NCBI RefSeq assembly: GCF_019063845.1
Contig: NZ_CP077683.1
Coordinates: forward strand, 4,146,501-4,210,500
Origin: Geomonas subterranea
GTDB taxonomy: Bacteria; Desulfobacterota; Desulfuromonadia; Geobacterales; Geobacteraceae
Length of the DNA stretch: 64,000 nucleotides
Reading direction: 5' to 3'
The notes beneath the pieces were generated by a model, which saw only the letters and a program-made list of their open reading frames with translations, searched no databases and was not told the DNA's origin. The translations under genes were made by a program, and so were the position numbers. Below, piece after piece: positions 52,078-60,949 of the stretch; position 1 is the first letter of the stretch; every line of letters starts with the position of its first letter.

Positions 52078-54159
52078 TCACAGGATCACCCGGTCGCCCT
52101 GGATCAGTATGGGGAGCGGCGCCGGCGGGTTGAAGGGCGTCTTCTCGGCGGCGAAAAGCTCGCGCTCGCGGGCGAGCACCCGGTCCGCCTCGGCGGTGTA
52201 GCCCGCCTTGTCCTTGGATTTCTGCAGCGGGTGGTCGCGGAAGCCGGCGAGCATCATGTCGACGGAGAAGAGGCGCGCGCTCCTGAAGAAGCGGGCCCAC
52301 AGTTCCAGGTCGGCGGCCAGCGGCAGGGTCTTGTCGATGCAGGCCCCGCTTCTCTCCCACAGGCCGCGGCGCCAGAACACCCCTTCCTGCTGGATGAACT
52401 CCTGGTCTGCCAGGTACTTGGCCCGGGAGTTGAGGGGGAGGTAGGAGAGGATGTGCTTTTGTCTCCCCTGCTCGTCGAAGCTGTTGGGGCGCCCCATGAG
52501 CCACTCCACCTCGGCGCATTCGGCGAAGATGCGGCCGGCCGCGTCGAAGGCGCCGGGGTGGAACATGTCGTCGGCGTTCAGCCAGGTCATGATCTCGCCG
52601 GTGGCGCGGTTCAGCCCCTCCTCGATGGCGGCGTACTGGCCGGCGTCCTTATGGCTGCGCCAGTAGGCGATGTGCTTCTCGTAGCGCCGGATCACCTCGA
52701 CCGTGTCGTCGCTGGAGCCTCCGTCCAGGATGATCAGCTCCAGGTTCGGGTACCCCTGGGACAGGATCGACTCCAGGCAGTCCTTGAGGAAGTGGCCGTA
52801 GTTGTAGGAGGGGATCACCACGGAGAGGCGCGGCCGGGTGGGTGCGGCGGGGCGCGGCGCCGGGCTCTGCGTCATTTCCTGGAGCTGCTCCCAGCGCTCC
52901 CGGTAGTAGCGCACGTGCTCGCCGCGCACCGGGTAGACCAGGTCGCTCCTGCTGCCGTGCTTCAGGAGTTCCAGCGCCGTCGCGTAGTTGCGGTTCTGGG
53001 CGGCGAAGAAGGAGAGCCAGAAGTAGATGATGCCGTAGTTGCAGTTGAAGCTGTAGGAGACCACCTCGAAGTGCCGGATGAACTCCTGGACCCTGGCCTG
53101 CGGCAGCGCCGCGATGCGGCTGTCGGCGGCGAGGATCGCCTCGCGCCGGGCGGGATCGGCGAGGTCGCCGCGCATGGAGGTGATGAAGTCCTCGAAGGTC
53201 GGCCCTTCCGGCTCCGGCCCCCCCTGCGCCTGCTCCTCCAGGAAGCGGCAGATCTTCCCCACCGTGTCCAGGGTGCGCAGGTCCACGTCGTAGACGATCT
53301 CCATGCCGATGCTGTTCACCGCGAAGGTGTAGGTCTCCACCAGGTTCAGCGAGTCGAGGAGCCCCGAGTCGACCAGCTCCGTTTCCGCGTCGATGTCGAG
53401 CTCGAGCCCCTTGCCGCGCAACAACTCCGCCACGAAGTCGAGGAGCCTGTCTTCCAGCCCGGCGAGCCCCCCTTGCCGTTGGTGCGGCATGTCCAGCGCG
53501 TTCAACAACAGCGAAACGAAGGACTCCGGCTCGTCCGCCGGCTCGAATGGGGGTGTATCGCTTTGGAATTCGAGCGAGATGCCGGTGAGCTGGGCGATGT
53601 CGTCCAGGTAGCAGCGCGCCGCCTGCACGTTCAGGTGGATGCCGTCCTTTTGCAACAGGTGCGGCAGGGGGGTGCCGTCCTCCCCGAGGATGCGGTCCGC
53701 CGGGTCGATGACCGCGACCCCGGCCTGGGCGCACCACTGTTTCATGTGCGAGTTGAAGGTGCGCGCGATCTGAAGTACCTCGTCCGGGGAGACGCCTGGG
53801 AAGGTGAGTTCGTGCGCCGGCTGCGGAAAGACCAGCCAGCCGAACCTGCCCAAGCGGGAGAGTTCGGTGAAGAGCTGCTCGTAGAGCTGCTGCAGCGCCC
53901 TGAGCGCGTTGTTCAGCTGGAATTGCGAGGCGGCGCCGCAGAGGTCGTAGATGTCGTGGATGCCGAGGCTCAGGAACTTCCACTCATCGCGGTGTTCGGC
54001 GAAGAGCTCGCGCACCTTGTGCCCGGCGGGGTGCCCGTTGTAGAAGTCCGGGGCGGTGAGCGCACCGACCCATATGACGCTGACCTGCTCGGCGCCGGCC
54101 AGGGTCACCAGTCCCTGCTGCTTGAAGGTGTTCACGTTGCTGTTGCCGACTACTATCAT
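52078..54159 (-). CDS. SGNH-hydrolase-like / acyl carrier / GT2 glycosyltransferase fusion
   Basis: 693 residues in three parts. Residues 1-205: SGNH/GDSL-like fold with VVGNSNVNTFK at the start, LGIHDIYDLCG and a DGIHLN block near residue 173 that supplies the Asp/His pair. Residues 234-312: acyl carrier domain with a phosphopantetheine serine in ELVDSGLLDSLNLVETYTF (about residue 269). Residues 440-690: GT2 fold, SVVIPSYNYGHFLKDCLESI and MTWLNADDMFHPGAF. The carrier could hold an acyl group loaded by the overlapping AMP ligase, the SGNH part could hand it on, and the GT2 could add the sugar that bears it. Each domain is evident; the joint function is inferred. Confidence 0.82.
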   Translation of the reverse strand: MIVVGNSNVNTFKQQGLVTLAGAEQVSVIWVGALTAPDFYNGHPAGHKVRELFAEHRDEWKFLSLGIHDIYDLCGAASQFQLNNALRALQQLYEQLFTELSRLGRFGWLVFPQPAHELTFPGVSPDEVLQIARTFNSHMKQWCAQAGVAVIDPADRILGEDGTPLPHLLQKDGIHLNVQAARCYLDDIAQLTGISLEFQSDTPPFEPADEPESFVSLLLNALDMPHQRQGGLAGLEDRLLDFVAELLRGKGLELDIDAETELVDSGLLDSLNLVETYTFAVNSIGMEIVYDVDLRTLDTVGKICRFLEEQAQGGPEPEGPTFEDFITSMRGDLADPARREAILAADSRIAALPQARVQEFIRHFEVVSYSFNCNYGIIYFWLSFFAAQNRNYATALELLKHGSRSDLVYPVRGEHVRYYRERWEQLQEMTQSPAPRPAAPTRPRLSVVIPSYNYGHFLKDCLESILSQGYPNLELIILDGGSSDDTVEVIRRYEKHIAYWRSHKDAGQYAAIEEGLNRATGEIMTWLNADDMFHPGAFDAAGRIFAECAEVEWLMGRPNSFDEQGRQKHILSYLPLNSRAKYLADQEFIQQEGVFWRRGLWERSGACIDKTLPLAADLELWARFFRSARLFSVDMMLAGFRDHPLQKSKDKAGYTAEADRVLARERELFAAEKTPFNPPAPLPILIQGDRVIL

Positions 54160-55703
54160 AAAAGGCTGAATCCTTTGTTCAGGTAGAGTTCCTTGTTGCG
54201 GGCCCGGGAGATCTTGCCGCTGGAGGTCTTCACCAGCGTCATGTGCTCGACCACCTCGACCCTCTTGGGGACGGTCCCCACCTCCTCCATGACCGCCTTC
54301 TGCACCGCGATCTTGATCGGCGTCGGGGTGGCATTCGGGACCCGTTCCACCACCACGTACAGTTCCTCGGTCCCCAGCTCGTCGTCCCAGACGCCGAAGC
54401 AGACGGTGCGCCCGGAGTAGACCCCCGGCACCTCGGAGGCGACGTATTCCACGTCCTGGGGATAGATGTTCTTGCCGTGCACGATGAGGATGTCCTTCTT
54501 GCGGCCGGTGATGTAGACCTCGCCATCCTCGTCCAGGAAACCGAGGTCGCCGGTCAGGCAGAATCCGTCGCGCAAGGGGCGCGTCCCGTCCAGGAAACGG
54601 TGGAACAAAAACGGGGAGCGGATGCCCACCTCGCCGTCGCCGCTTTCCATCGGGTCGAAGATGCGCACCTCGACCCCGGGGATCGGTTTGCCGCAGGAGA
54701 GGACGTTGCGGGCCGGGTGCACCCTGGTCGAGTTGCCGCTCCAGGGGAGGGTCTGGGAGACCGCGAAGGTGTTCTCGGCCAGTGCGTAGCAGACGGTGAG
54801 CGACTCCGGCTTGACGGTGGGGAAGCGCTCCGCGAACATGGCGTGGCTCTTGGCGCGCGCCGGCTCGGAGCAGTTGATCCAGAGCCGGACGCTGGAGAGG
54901 TCGCGCACTTTCCCCTTCTGGGCCAGCACCTGGTAGGTGAAGTTGGGGAGGAAGCAGATGGTCGGGCGGCGCTCCTCGACGAGCTGCAGCAACAGGTCGG
55001 GCTGCATGATCCAGTCGAAGGGGTCGATCTGGTAGAAGGGGATCCCGGTCATGAGCGGCATCAGGTAGCAGGCGATCAGTCCCATGTCGTGGTACAGCGG
55101 CAGCCAGGTGGCGATGGCGTCCCCTTCGGTGAGGCGCAGGGTGGCGGCGTAGCTCTTCATGTGCTCAACCACCCCCTCGTGGGTCAGCACCACACCTTTC
55201 TGCATCCCGGTGGAGCCGGAGGAGAACTGCACCAGGGCGTTTTCGTTGGCGCGCGAAAAGTCCTCGTCCGACGGCTCCGCAGCGGAGCCGGGGGTGAAGA
55301 TGGGGAGCGACCCGAACTGCTCGAACAGGTGCTCCCCTTCCTGGTCGGTGAAGACCGCGCCGAAACGGGTGATCTCGTGGATGTGCCCGAGCTTCTTGCC
55401 GTATTCCGCCGGGTTCACCTTGGAGGAGGGGTAGCTGATCTGTGCCGGGAGGTGCCCGGCTTTCATGGCGCCGATGTAGGCGGCCAGAAGGTGTATGTCG
55501 AGCTGCTTCACGAACAGCACGATGCTCTGGTGCGGCAGCGGGGCGAACAGGCCGGCGTAGTGGCAGACCCGGTCCCAGAACTCCCGGCGCGAGAACTCCT
55601 GCCAGGTTCCCTTGACCCGGACGGAGCAGCAGTGCGCGGCGGGGTTGTCCCGGACCAGCTCTTCGATGCAGCCGGGGACGTCAGGGGCGGCGGGGAATTT
55701 CAT
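54156..55703 (-). CDS. Acyl-AMP ligase (adenylate-forming, fatty-acyl-AMP-ligase-like)
   Basis: 515-residue adenylate-forming enzyme. ATP loop FSSGSTGMQKGVVLTHEG near residue 180; WLPLYHDMGLIACYLMP; the hinge region GDLGFLDEDGEVYITGRKKD followed by ILIVHGKNIYPQDVE; and the C-terminal lysine in TSSGKISRARNKELYL. WLPLYHDMGLIA and RKKDILIVHGKNIYPQDVE are seen in fatty-acyl-AMP ligases that load acyl carriers. Its stop overlaps the start of the SGNH/carrier/GT2 gene as ATGA, so the two are probably coupled and the carrier domain is its likely acceptor. Substrate unknown. AAAGGAG precedes the ATG. Confidence 0.88.
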   Translation of the reverse strand: MKFPAAPDVPGCIEELVRDNPAAHCCSVRVKGTWQEFSRREFWDRVCHYAGLFAPLPHQSIVLFVKQLDIHLLAAYIGAMKAGHLPAQISYPSSKVNPAEYGKKLGHIHEITRFGAVFTDQEGEHLFEQFGSLPIFTPGSAAEPSDEDFSRANENALVQFSSGSTGMQKGVVLTHEGVVEHMKSYAATLRLTEGDAIATWLPLYHDMGLIACYLMPLMTGIPFYQIDPFDWIMQPDLLLQLVEERRPTICFLPNFTYQVLAQKGKVRDLSSVRLWINCSEPARAKSHAMFAERFPTVKPESLTVCYALAENTFAVSQTLPWSGNSTRVHPARNVLSCGKPIPGVEVRIFDPMESGDGEVGIRSPFLFHRFLDGTRPLRDGFCLTGDLGFLDEDGEVYITGRKKDILIVHGKNIYPQDVEYVASEVPGVYSGRTVCFGVWDDELGTEELYVVVERVPNATPTPIKIAVQKAVMEEVGTVPKRVEVVEHMTLVKTSSGKISRARNKELYLNKGFSLL

Positions 55704-55727
55704 GGTGCGTCTCCTTTATCTTTCCAA

Positions 55728-55850
55728 ATCCCCTCTCCCCCAGGAGAGGGTCAGGGTGCGGGCGTTGTTGTCAGATGATCTGATGCTTGCGTGGCGACTC
55801 CCTCACCCCCCCTCCGGGCACCCTCTCCCAGGGGAGAGGGGAATGGGGGA
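55728..55850. repeat. GC-rich dispersed repeat
   Basis: CCCCTCTCCCCCAGGAGAGG and CCCTCTCCCAGGGGAGAGGGG can each form hairpins, with GGGTGCGGG and CACCCCCCCTCCGGGCACC between them. It resembles 4826-4935. It splits the minus-strand island into two parts and could influence transcription passing through it. No promoter can be recognised in the 172-base gap. Confidence 0.6.
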
Positions 55851-55875
55851 GAGAATCGCTAATTCTGGTTCTTTC

Positions 55876-56934
55876 TTACGCCAGCAGCGCTTCCAGGCGG
55901 TTGATGAGCGGCAGCGCGTGGTCGCGGTTGCCCGGGTTGCAGTGGTAGTCCTGACGCGCCCAGATGAGCGCCTCGCGCGGCTGCCCGAGACAGGTGAGGC
56001 AGTGCGCCTTCAACAGCGACAGCCCGTCGATCCTCTGGCTCTGGTTGATGTTGCGCCGCAGCGCCTCGTCGATGATGGCGAGCGCGGCGGCCGCGTTGCC
56101 CGAATCGATGAGCGCCATGGCCCCCTCTAAAAGGGCGCGCTGCTCCAGTCCGGGCCCCTTCGCGGCGCCCTTCGCCGGGGCGGGGACGAACAGTGACTCG
56201 AACTCCACGCGCGGGAAGTATTCCAGGCAGCCCCCCTTGGTGGCGTTGAAGACGTTGTGCCCCCAGCGCCTGGCGTAGTGGGCGAGCCTCTGGTACTGGT
56301 CGCGCAGCCGGTTCATGCACGCCTCGAACTCGAGCCACTCGAACTCCAGGTCGTAGCGCGCCGGCTGGGACTCCGAGTAGAAGTGCTCCTCCTTGTGGTT
56401 GGCGTAGCTCTCCTTGGTGATGGCCAGGAAATCGTGGTCGCAGCCGATGAAGTAAACCGGGTCGCACCCCATGTAGAAGGCGAGCATCAGGCTCGAGAGC
56501 ACCACGTTCTGGGAGTAGGGGGGGACCGGCTGGGTGAAGTCGATCACGTCGTGGTCCAGCCTGGTGTAGTCGAAGTGGTAGAAGTGGGTCTCGATGAGCG
56601 GCCCGTTGTTCAGGTTGCTGTAGTACTGGTAGCCGGCGCTCGGCACGAAGAGCCGGGTATGGATGTTGAGCGATTTCACGTGGTTGATTGCCGGCAGGAA
56701 GGGCTGGTCCGGGCGGTCCCAGCCGGCCGGGTCGGCGAGCACCCAGTAGCCAGGGCGGATCAGGGTGGCCAGCGGGTGGTTGTGGAACCAGCTCGCCACG
56801 ATGGTGACCTCGCCCGCCAGGTGGGAGAGATCCTGGCTCGCCAGCGACGGGCCGTTGCCGATCACGAAGGCGCGTCGCCCGGCGTGGCAGTTTTTCAGTG
56901 GTGCGTTCTTGCTCAGGAGTTCCTGGATGGTCAT
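55876..56934 (-). CDS. DUF115 / Maf-like protein
   Basis: 352-residue protein with the DUF115 (MptE-like) core found in flagellin glycosyltransferases of the Maf family. Visible blocks are RAFVIGNGPSLASQDLSHLA near residue 20 and PVYFIGCDHDFLAI near residue 165. The C-terminal 100 residues look like TPR helices (ALIDSGNAAAALAIIDEALR). Maf proteins transfer nonulosonic acids to flagellin; this copy is shorter and no nonulosonic-acid synthesis genes are in the window, so the donor is unknown. It begins five bases after its upstream neighbour. Confidence 0.75.
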   Translation of the reverse strand: MTIQELLSKNAPLKNCHAGRRAFVIGNGPSLASQDLSHLAGEVTIVASWFHNHPLATLIRPGYWVLADPAGWDRPDQPFLPAINHVKSLNIHTRLFVPSAGYQYYSNLNNGPLIETHFYHFDYTRLDHDVIDFTQPVPPYSQNVVLSSLMLAFYMGCDPVYFIGCDHDFLAITKESYANHKEEHFYSESQPARYDLEFEWLEFEACMNRLRDQYQRLAHYARRWGHNVFNATKGGCLEYFPRVEFESLFVPAPAKGAAKGPGLEQRALLEGAMALIDSGNAAAALAIIDEALRRNINQSQRIDGLSLLKAHCLTCLGQPREALIWARQDYHCNPGNRDHALPLINRLEALLA

Positions 56935-56938
56935 TCCT

Positions 56939-58540
56939 TTACCTCGGTGCGGCGGCTCTCAGTGCCATCCGGTTATGATGCGTGCTGACGGCGGACATCA
57001 TCATGCGCCGCCCCGCCTCGCCGTCGAAGAGGAGGCGGGCGTCGTACTTGTCGGGGTCGAAAGGGTGCGGCGTCACCCCGGGGGCGAGCCGGTACAGCAC
57101 GAAGTTGTCGGAGAGGTCGACGATGTCGTAGCTAACCCCGCAGGCCACTTCCAGGTAGAACAGGTTCAGGATCGGGTACTCGTGCGGCGACTGCACCACG
57201 TAGGTCGGGGGGCTGGTGCAGAAGGCGGCCACGATGTCGGCCCCCTCCTGGTACAGGTTGGGGGGCATCAGGTCGAGGTTGATCTTGCCCGGCCCGTAGG
57301 CCCCCATGAGCACGTGGCAGAAAAAGCCGGTGAAGCCGCGTCCGGCCATCAGGTAGACGTTGGAGTAGCCGTTGTTGACGTTGAAGAGCCAGGACTCTTC
57401 CGGTTTCAACAGGCGCGCCATGAAGGCGGCGATGTCGGTGAGCGGCGAGGCGTTGGAGCCCGAAGGGAGAAAGAGCCGCTTGAAGTACGGGTAGCGCACG
57501 ATGGCGGCGCCGCAGAGCGGTACCGTCGCGGTGAACAGGATGAGCGCCAGCCCCGACCCCGCGCTGACCACGATGCCCATGCCGTAGGCCGCCGCGATGC
57601 AGAGAAAGACCGTGAGCGACTGGGTGTACCAGAGCGTCATCCGGAGCGGGAAGATCAGGCAGAGAAAGAGCATGGCGCAGCCGATGAGGAGCGCCGCGCG
57701 GGGGTCGCCGAAAAAGAAGAAGAGCGCCGCCAGGAAGATGAGCGGCAGGTGCTGCAGCGAGTAGTCCCGGGCCCGGTCGGAGAACATCGACTTCAGGTAC
57801 GCCTTGGGGTCGAGCCGATAGCGGTAGTAGTAGTAGCCGAAGATGCGCGCGAAGAAGTTCCCTTCCGCGGCCACCTTCTGCATCGGCCGTTTGGGCAAAA
57901 GGAGCTTCACGACCACGAAGAGCAGCGCCGGGGCCGCGTAGCAGCCGGCGACGATCATCATGTCGTCCCTCCCCGGGAGGAGGCCATAGCAGAGGTAGGC
58001 CAAGGTCCAGACCGACAACAGCCCCGGGAACTTGCAGAGCTGTGAGAGCCCCAAGAGCACGCCCCCCGCCGCGACGACCGGCAGCGCGCCCGTCGAGGCG
58101 CCGTAGAACGCGACGCTCCCCCCAAAAAGCGTGAAGAAGAGCTCGTAGTGCTCCGGTTCCACGAACCAGTTCAGGTTGATGGGGAAACTGAAGCTCAGGC
58201 CGTAGAGACAGGCGGCGGCGAGGGCGACGGAGTCCGAGCCGGTCAGACCCAAGGCGAACAGGTACACGAGCGGAGTGAGCGTCGCGATGAACAGGACGTG
58301 GCAGCGCTGGAACTTCTCCAGCTTGTTGCCGAACAGGTCCCACTGCAGCGACAGGGAGAGCATCGGGATGGGAAAGCCGGTCTCCGCGAAGAACACCCGC
58401 GTCAGCGAGAGCCCCGCCACGCGGTACCCCGCCATGTTGCCGATGTGGTAGGCGTCGTAACCCGGCAACTGGCGCCAGAGCGGCACCAGGGCGACCAGGT
58501 AGAGGGTGAGGCATTTCAGGAGCAAGACAAGGATCGCCAC
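56939..58540 (-). CDS. Multi-membrane-span protein, GT39/ArnT-like glycosyltransferase candidate
   Basis: 533 residues with at least ten hydrophobic spans, for example LVLLLKCLTLYLVALVPLW and LIFLAALFFFFGDPRAALLI. An acidic pair in the first periplasmic loop (GYDAYHIGNMAGYR, about residue 25-40) and a soluble C-terminal tail of about 130 residues suit polyprenyl-phosphate-sugar dependent transferases (GT-C). I do not see a diagnostic motif, so this is by topology and neighbourhood: it follows a polyprenyl-phosphate-type GT2. It would act at the outer face of the inner membrane. Confidence 0.6.
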   Translation of the reverse strand: MAILVLLLKCLTLYLVALVPLWRQLPGYDAYHIGNMAGYRVAGLSLTRVFFAETGFPIPMLSLSLQWDLFGNKLEKFQRCHVLFIATLTPLVYLFALGLTGSDSVALAAACLYGLSFSFPINLNWFVEPEHYELFFTLFGGSVAFYGASTGALPVVAAGGVLLGLSQLCKFPGLLSVWTLAYLCYGLLPGRDDMMIVAGCYAAPALLFVVVKLLLPKRPMQKVAAEGNFFARIFGYYYYRYRLDPKAYLKSMFSDRARDYSLQHLPLIFLAALFFFFGDPRAALLIGCAMLFLCLIFPLRMTLWYTQSLTVFLCIAAAYGMGIVVSAGSGLALILFTATVPLCGAAIVRYPYFKRLFLPSGSNASPLTDIAAFMARLLKPEESWLFNVNNGYSNVYLMAGRGFTGFFCHVLMGAYGPGKINLDLMPPNLYQEGADIVAAFCTSPPTYVVQSPHEYPILNLFYLEVACGVSYDIVDLSDNFVLYRLAPGVTPHPFDPDKYDARLLFDGEAGRRMMMSAVSTHHNRMALRAAAPR

Positions 58541-58548
58541 CGGTTACC

Positions 58549-59475
58549 TCACATGAACTCGTTGGTGCGCTTGAAGGAGGAGATCCTGATGATGTCGCCG
58601 AGCGCCCCCATCCCCACCATGAGCGAAACGGCGACGCCGAAGATCATGTAGTAGAGCGACAGGGTGGGCATGCGCAGCATCGCGATCACCATGGCCGGGA
58701 TGCAGACGAAGGCCACCATGGCCAGGGCCAGGATGATGAAGAACTTGATCGGGTTGAAGAAGACGATCCCCTGCACGATGAACTGCATGGTCCGGATCGA
58801 GTCGCGCAGGTGCTTCACCTTGGTCTTGCCGTCCCGCTTGGAGTACTGGATCGGGATGAACTTGACGAAGTAGAAGAGCCCCGAGGTCAGGATACTGATG
58901 CTGGTGGTGAAGGAGAAGGTGCCGCACAGAAAGGGCATCAGGTTGATGACGATCTCGCGCTTGAAGAGCCGGAAGCCGCTGTTGGGGTCCTCGATGCGGC
59001 TGTCGTTCAAAAACGACACGATCTTCTTGTAGATGCGGCGGAAGATCCGCTTGGCGAAGCAGTCGATGTCGTCGATGTTGGCCCGGTGCCCCACCACCAT
59101 GTCGAACCCCTTCTCCATCTCGGCCACGAAACGGGGCAGGTCCTCGATGGGGTAGGAGCCGTCGGCGTCGACGATGCCGATCCACTGGTAGTGGGCCCGG
59201 TTCACGCCCGACTTGATGGAGTTGCCGTAGCCGATGTTGAGCGGGTGGTGCACGACGTGGATCCCCGGGATCTCTTCCAGCAGTTCCCCGGTGCCGTCGG
59301 TGGAGCCGTCGTTGACCACGATAAGTTCGCTGGCGATATGCAGCGCCGCCAGTGCCTTCTGGATGCGCTGCACCGTCTCTGCGATGCTCCCCACCTCGTT
59401 GTAGGCCGGAACCACCATGGTGAGTCCCGGCAGGGAGCTGGTCTCCCTCTCCCGTCTGTCTCTGTGTGGTGTCAC
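58549..59475 (-). CDS. Polyprenyl-phosphate-type GT2 glycosyltransferase
   Basis: 308 residues. An N-terminal GT2 domain has MVVPAYNEVGSIAETVQRIQ, VVNDGSTDGTGELLEEIPG and the catalytic Asp block IGIVDADGSYPIEDLPRFV; DSRIEDPNSGFRLFKREI follows. The C-terminus has two hydrophobic helices (FFIILALAMVAFVCIPAMVI and MIFGVAVSLMVGMGALGDII), as in dolichol-phosphate-mannose/ArnC-type enzymes that charge polyprenyl phosphate. It likely supplies the lipid-linked sugar used by the GT-C-like neighbour. Overlaps the next gene upstream by four bases. Confidence 0.85.
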   Translation of the reverse strand: MTPHRDRRERETSSLPGLTMVVPAYNEVGSIAETVQRIQKALAALHIASELIVVNDGSTDGTGELLEEIPGIHVVHHPLNIGYGNSIKSGVNRAHYQWIGIVDADGSYPIEDLPRFVAEMEKGFDMVVGHRANIDDIDCFAKRIFRRIYKKIVSFLNDSRIEDPNSGFRLFKREIVINLMPFLCGTFSFTTSISILTSGLFYFVKFIPIQYSKRDGKTKVKHLRDSIRTMQFIVQGIVFFNPIKFFIILALAMVAFVCIPAMVIAMLRMPTLSLYYMIFGVAVSLMVGMGALGDIIRISSFKRTNEFM

Positions 59476-60935
59476 TTGTTCTTCCCTTTCCCGGTGATGA
59501 ACATGACCGCGTCGTTCTTTAGTGCCGCGAAGCCGAGCCTCAGGTAGTCGGAGGCGGAGTAGCGTATCGGCACGATGTATTTGCTGAACTGGTAGTTCTT
59601 GACGAGAAAATAGATCAGGAAAAACAGCTTGTTGTTGGGGAGGTAGATGAGCCTTTTGGTGATCAGGTTCTTAAGCCACGGGAAGGTCACCGCCACGGTC
59701 CCCAGAAGCGAGATGTTCTTCTGCACCTCCTTCTCCTTGGCGCTGAAGCTGTCCAGCATGGAGTAGTCGCCGGAGGTCCGGTTGATCTCCTCGTGGGTCA
59801 GGTCGGCGCGCACCAGGCCGTTCTTGACGCAGTAGCTGAAGAGCTCGGTGCCGGGGTAGGGGACGCAGATGGTGAACAGCCCGCACTTGGGCTTCGCCTT
59901 CAGGTAGAGCTCGATGGTGTCCAGCTCGTCCTGGATGGTCGAGTGCGGCAGCCCGATCATGGAATTGGTGTAGATGTTGATGCCCGCCTCGTTGAACAGA
60001 TCGAAGGAGCGGAGCATCTGCTCGTTGTTCTGCCCCTTGCGGCTCAGGACCTGGCTTCTCAGCTCCTCGTTGGCGGTCTCGATGCTCATGCAGACCGAGG
60101 CGCACCCCGCCTTCTTCAGCACCGCGACCAGCTCGGGGGTGATGATGTCCGACTTGATCAGGCAGTAGAACGGGATGCCCACCCGCTTGCTGTACTTGTC
60201 GGCGAATTCCTCGATCCACTCGTCGTGGCGCACGATGAAGACGTCGTCGGAGAAGCGGATGTACTCGGTCGGGTACTTCGCCGTCACCTCGAGGATCTCG
60301 GCGATGACGTTGTCGACGCTCCTTTTGCGGTAGGTGGGGCCCAGGCCGTGGTAGACCCTGCGGTAGCCGTGGTTGAAGCAGTAGGCGCAGCTGTACGGGC
60401 AGCCGCGCGAGGTGTAGAAGGAGCGGAGCTTGAAGTGCTTCCAGTCCGAGTTCTGGTAGACGAGGTCGCGGTCGATGAAGGGGAGGGCGTCGAGGTCGGT
60501 GATGAGCGGCCGGATGGCCGTCCTCTGCTCTTTGGTCTGGATGTTGAGGATGCCGGAGAAGTTGCGAATCCCCTGCTCCAGGCGCTCCAGCACCTCGGCG
60601 AAGGCTTCTTCCCCCTCGCCGATGCAGACCCCGTCCGCCTCGACGTCGTCGACGGCGTCCGGAACGAAAGTGGTGTGCGGCCCGCCGAGGAGTATGGGGA
60701 GTTCCGGGTGGCTGCGGCGCAGCTGCGCGATGGTTTCCTTGAGGTCGGAGTAGTCACCGGACATGCAGGAGACCGCCACCAGCTCAGGGGCCTCGTCGGC
60801 CACCGCTTTCAGGGCCTCGGGCGAGACGGCGACCCGGCTCTCCCAGCCGCGCTTGCGGGCGATGGCGGAGAGTTGCATGATCCCCATCGGTTCCCCCGCT
60901 ATGGTGATCCGTCTTACGACGAACAGTACTTTCAT
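59472..60935 (-). CDS. B12-binding radical SAM protein
   Basis: 487 residues. An N-terminal cobalamin-binding-like domain (about 1-150; VSCMSGDYSDLKETIAQLRR, PILLGGPHTTFVPDAVD, EADGVCIGEGEEAFAEVLE) precedes a radical SAM core with C-x3-C-x2-C in SRGCPYSCAYCFNHGYRR near residue 190. CMSIETANEELRS and NSMIGLPHSTIQDELD follow. Members carry out methylations or rearrangements; in glycan clusters they may modify a sugar or lipid. ATG 60935 is preferred over a longer in-frame extension and has GGAG upstream. Confidence 0.85.
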   Translation of the reverse strand: MKVLFVVRRITIAGEPMGIMQLSAIARKRGWESRVAVSPEALKAVADEAPELVAVSCMSGDYSDLKETIAQLRRSHPELPILLGGPHTTFVPDAVDDVEADGVCIGEGEEAFAEVLERLEQGIRNFSGILNIQTKEQRTAIRPLITDLDALPFIDRDLVYQNSDWKHFKLRSFYTSRGCPYSCAYCFNHGYRRVYHGLGPTYRKRSVDNVIAEILEVTAKYPTEYIRFSDDVFIVRHDEWIEEFADKYSKRVGIPFYCLIKSDIITPELVAVLKKAGCASVCMSIETANEELRSQVLSRKGQNNEQMLRSFDLFNEAGINIYTNSMIGLPHSTIQDELDTIELYLKAKPKCGLFTICVPYPGTELFSYCVKNGLVRADLTHEEINRTSGDYSMLDSFSAKEKEVQKNISLLGTVAVTFPWLKNLITKRLIYLPNNKLFFLIYFLVKNYQFSKYIVPIRYSASDYLRLGFAALKNDAVMFITGKGKNK

Positions 60936-60949
60936 CGGTGCTCCGTTGG

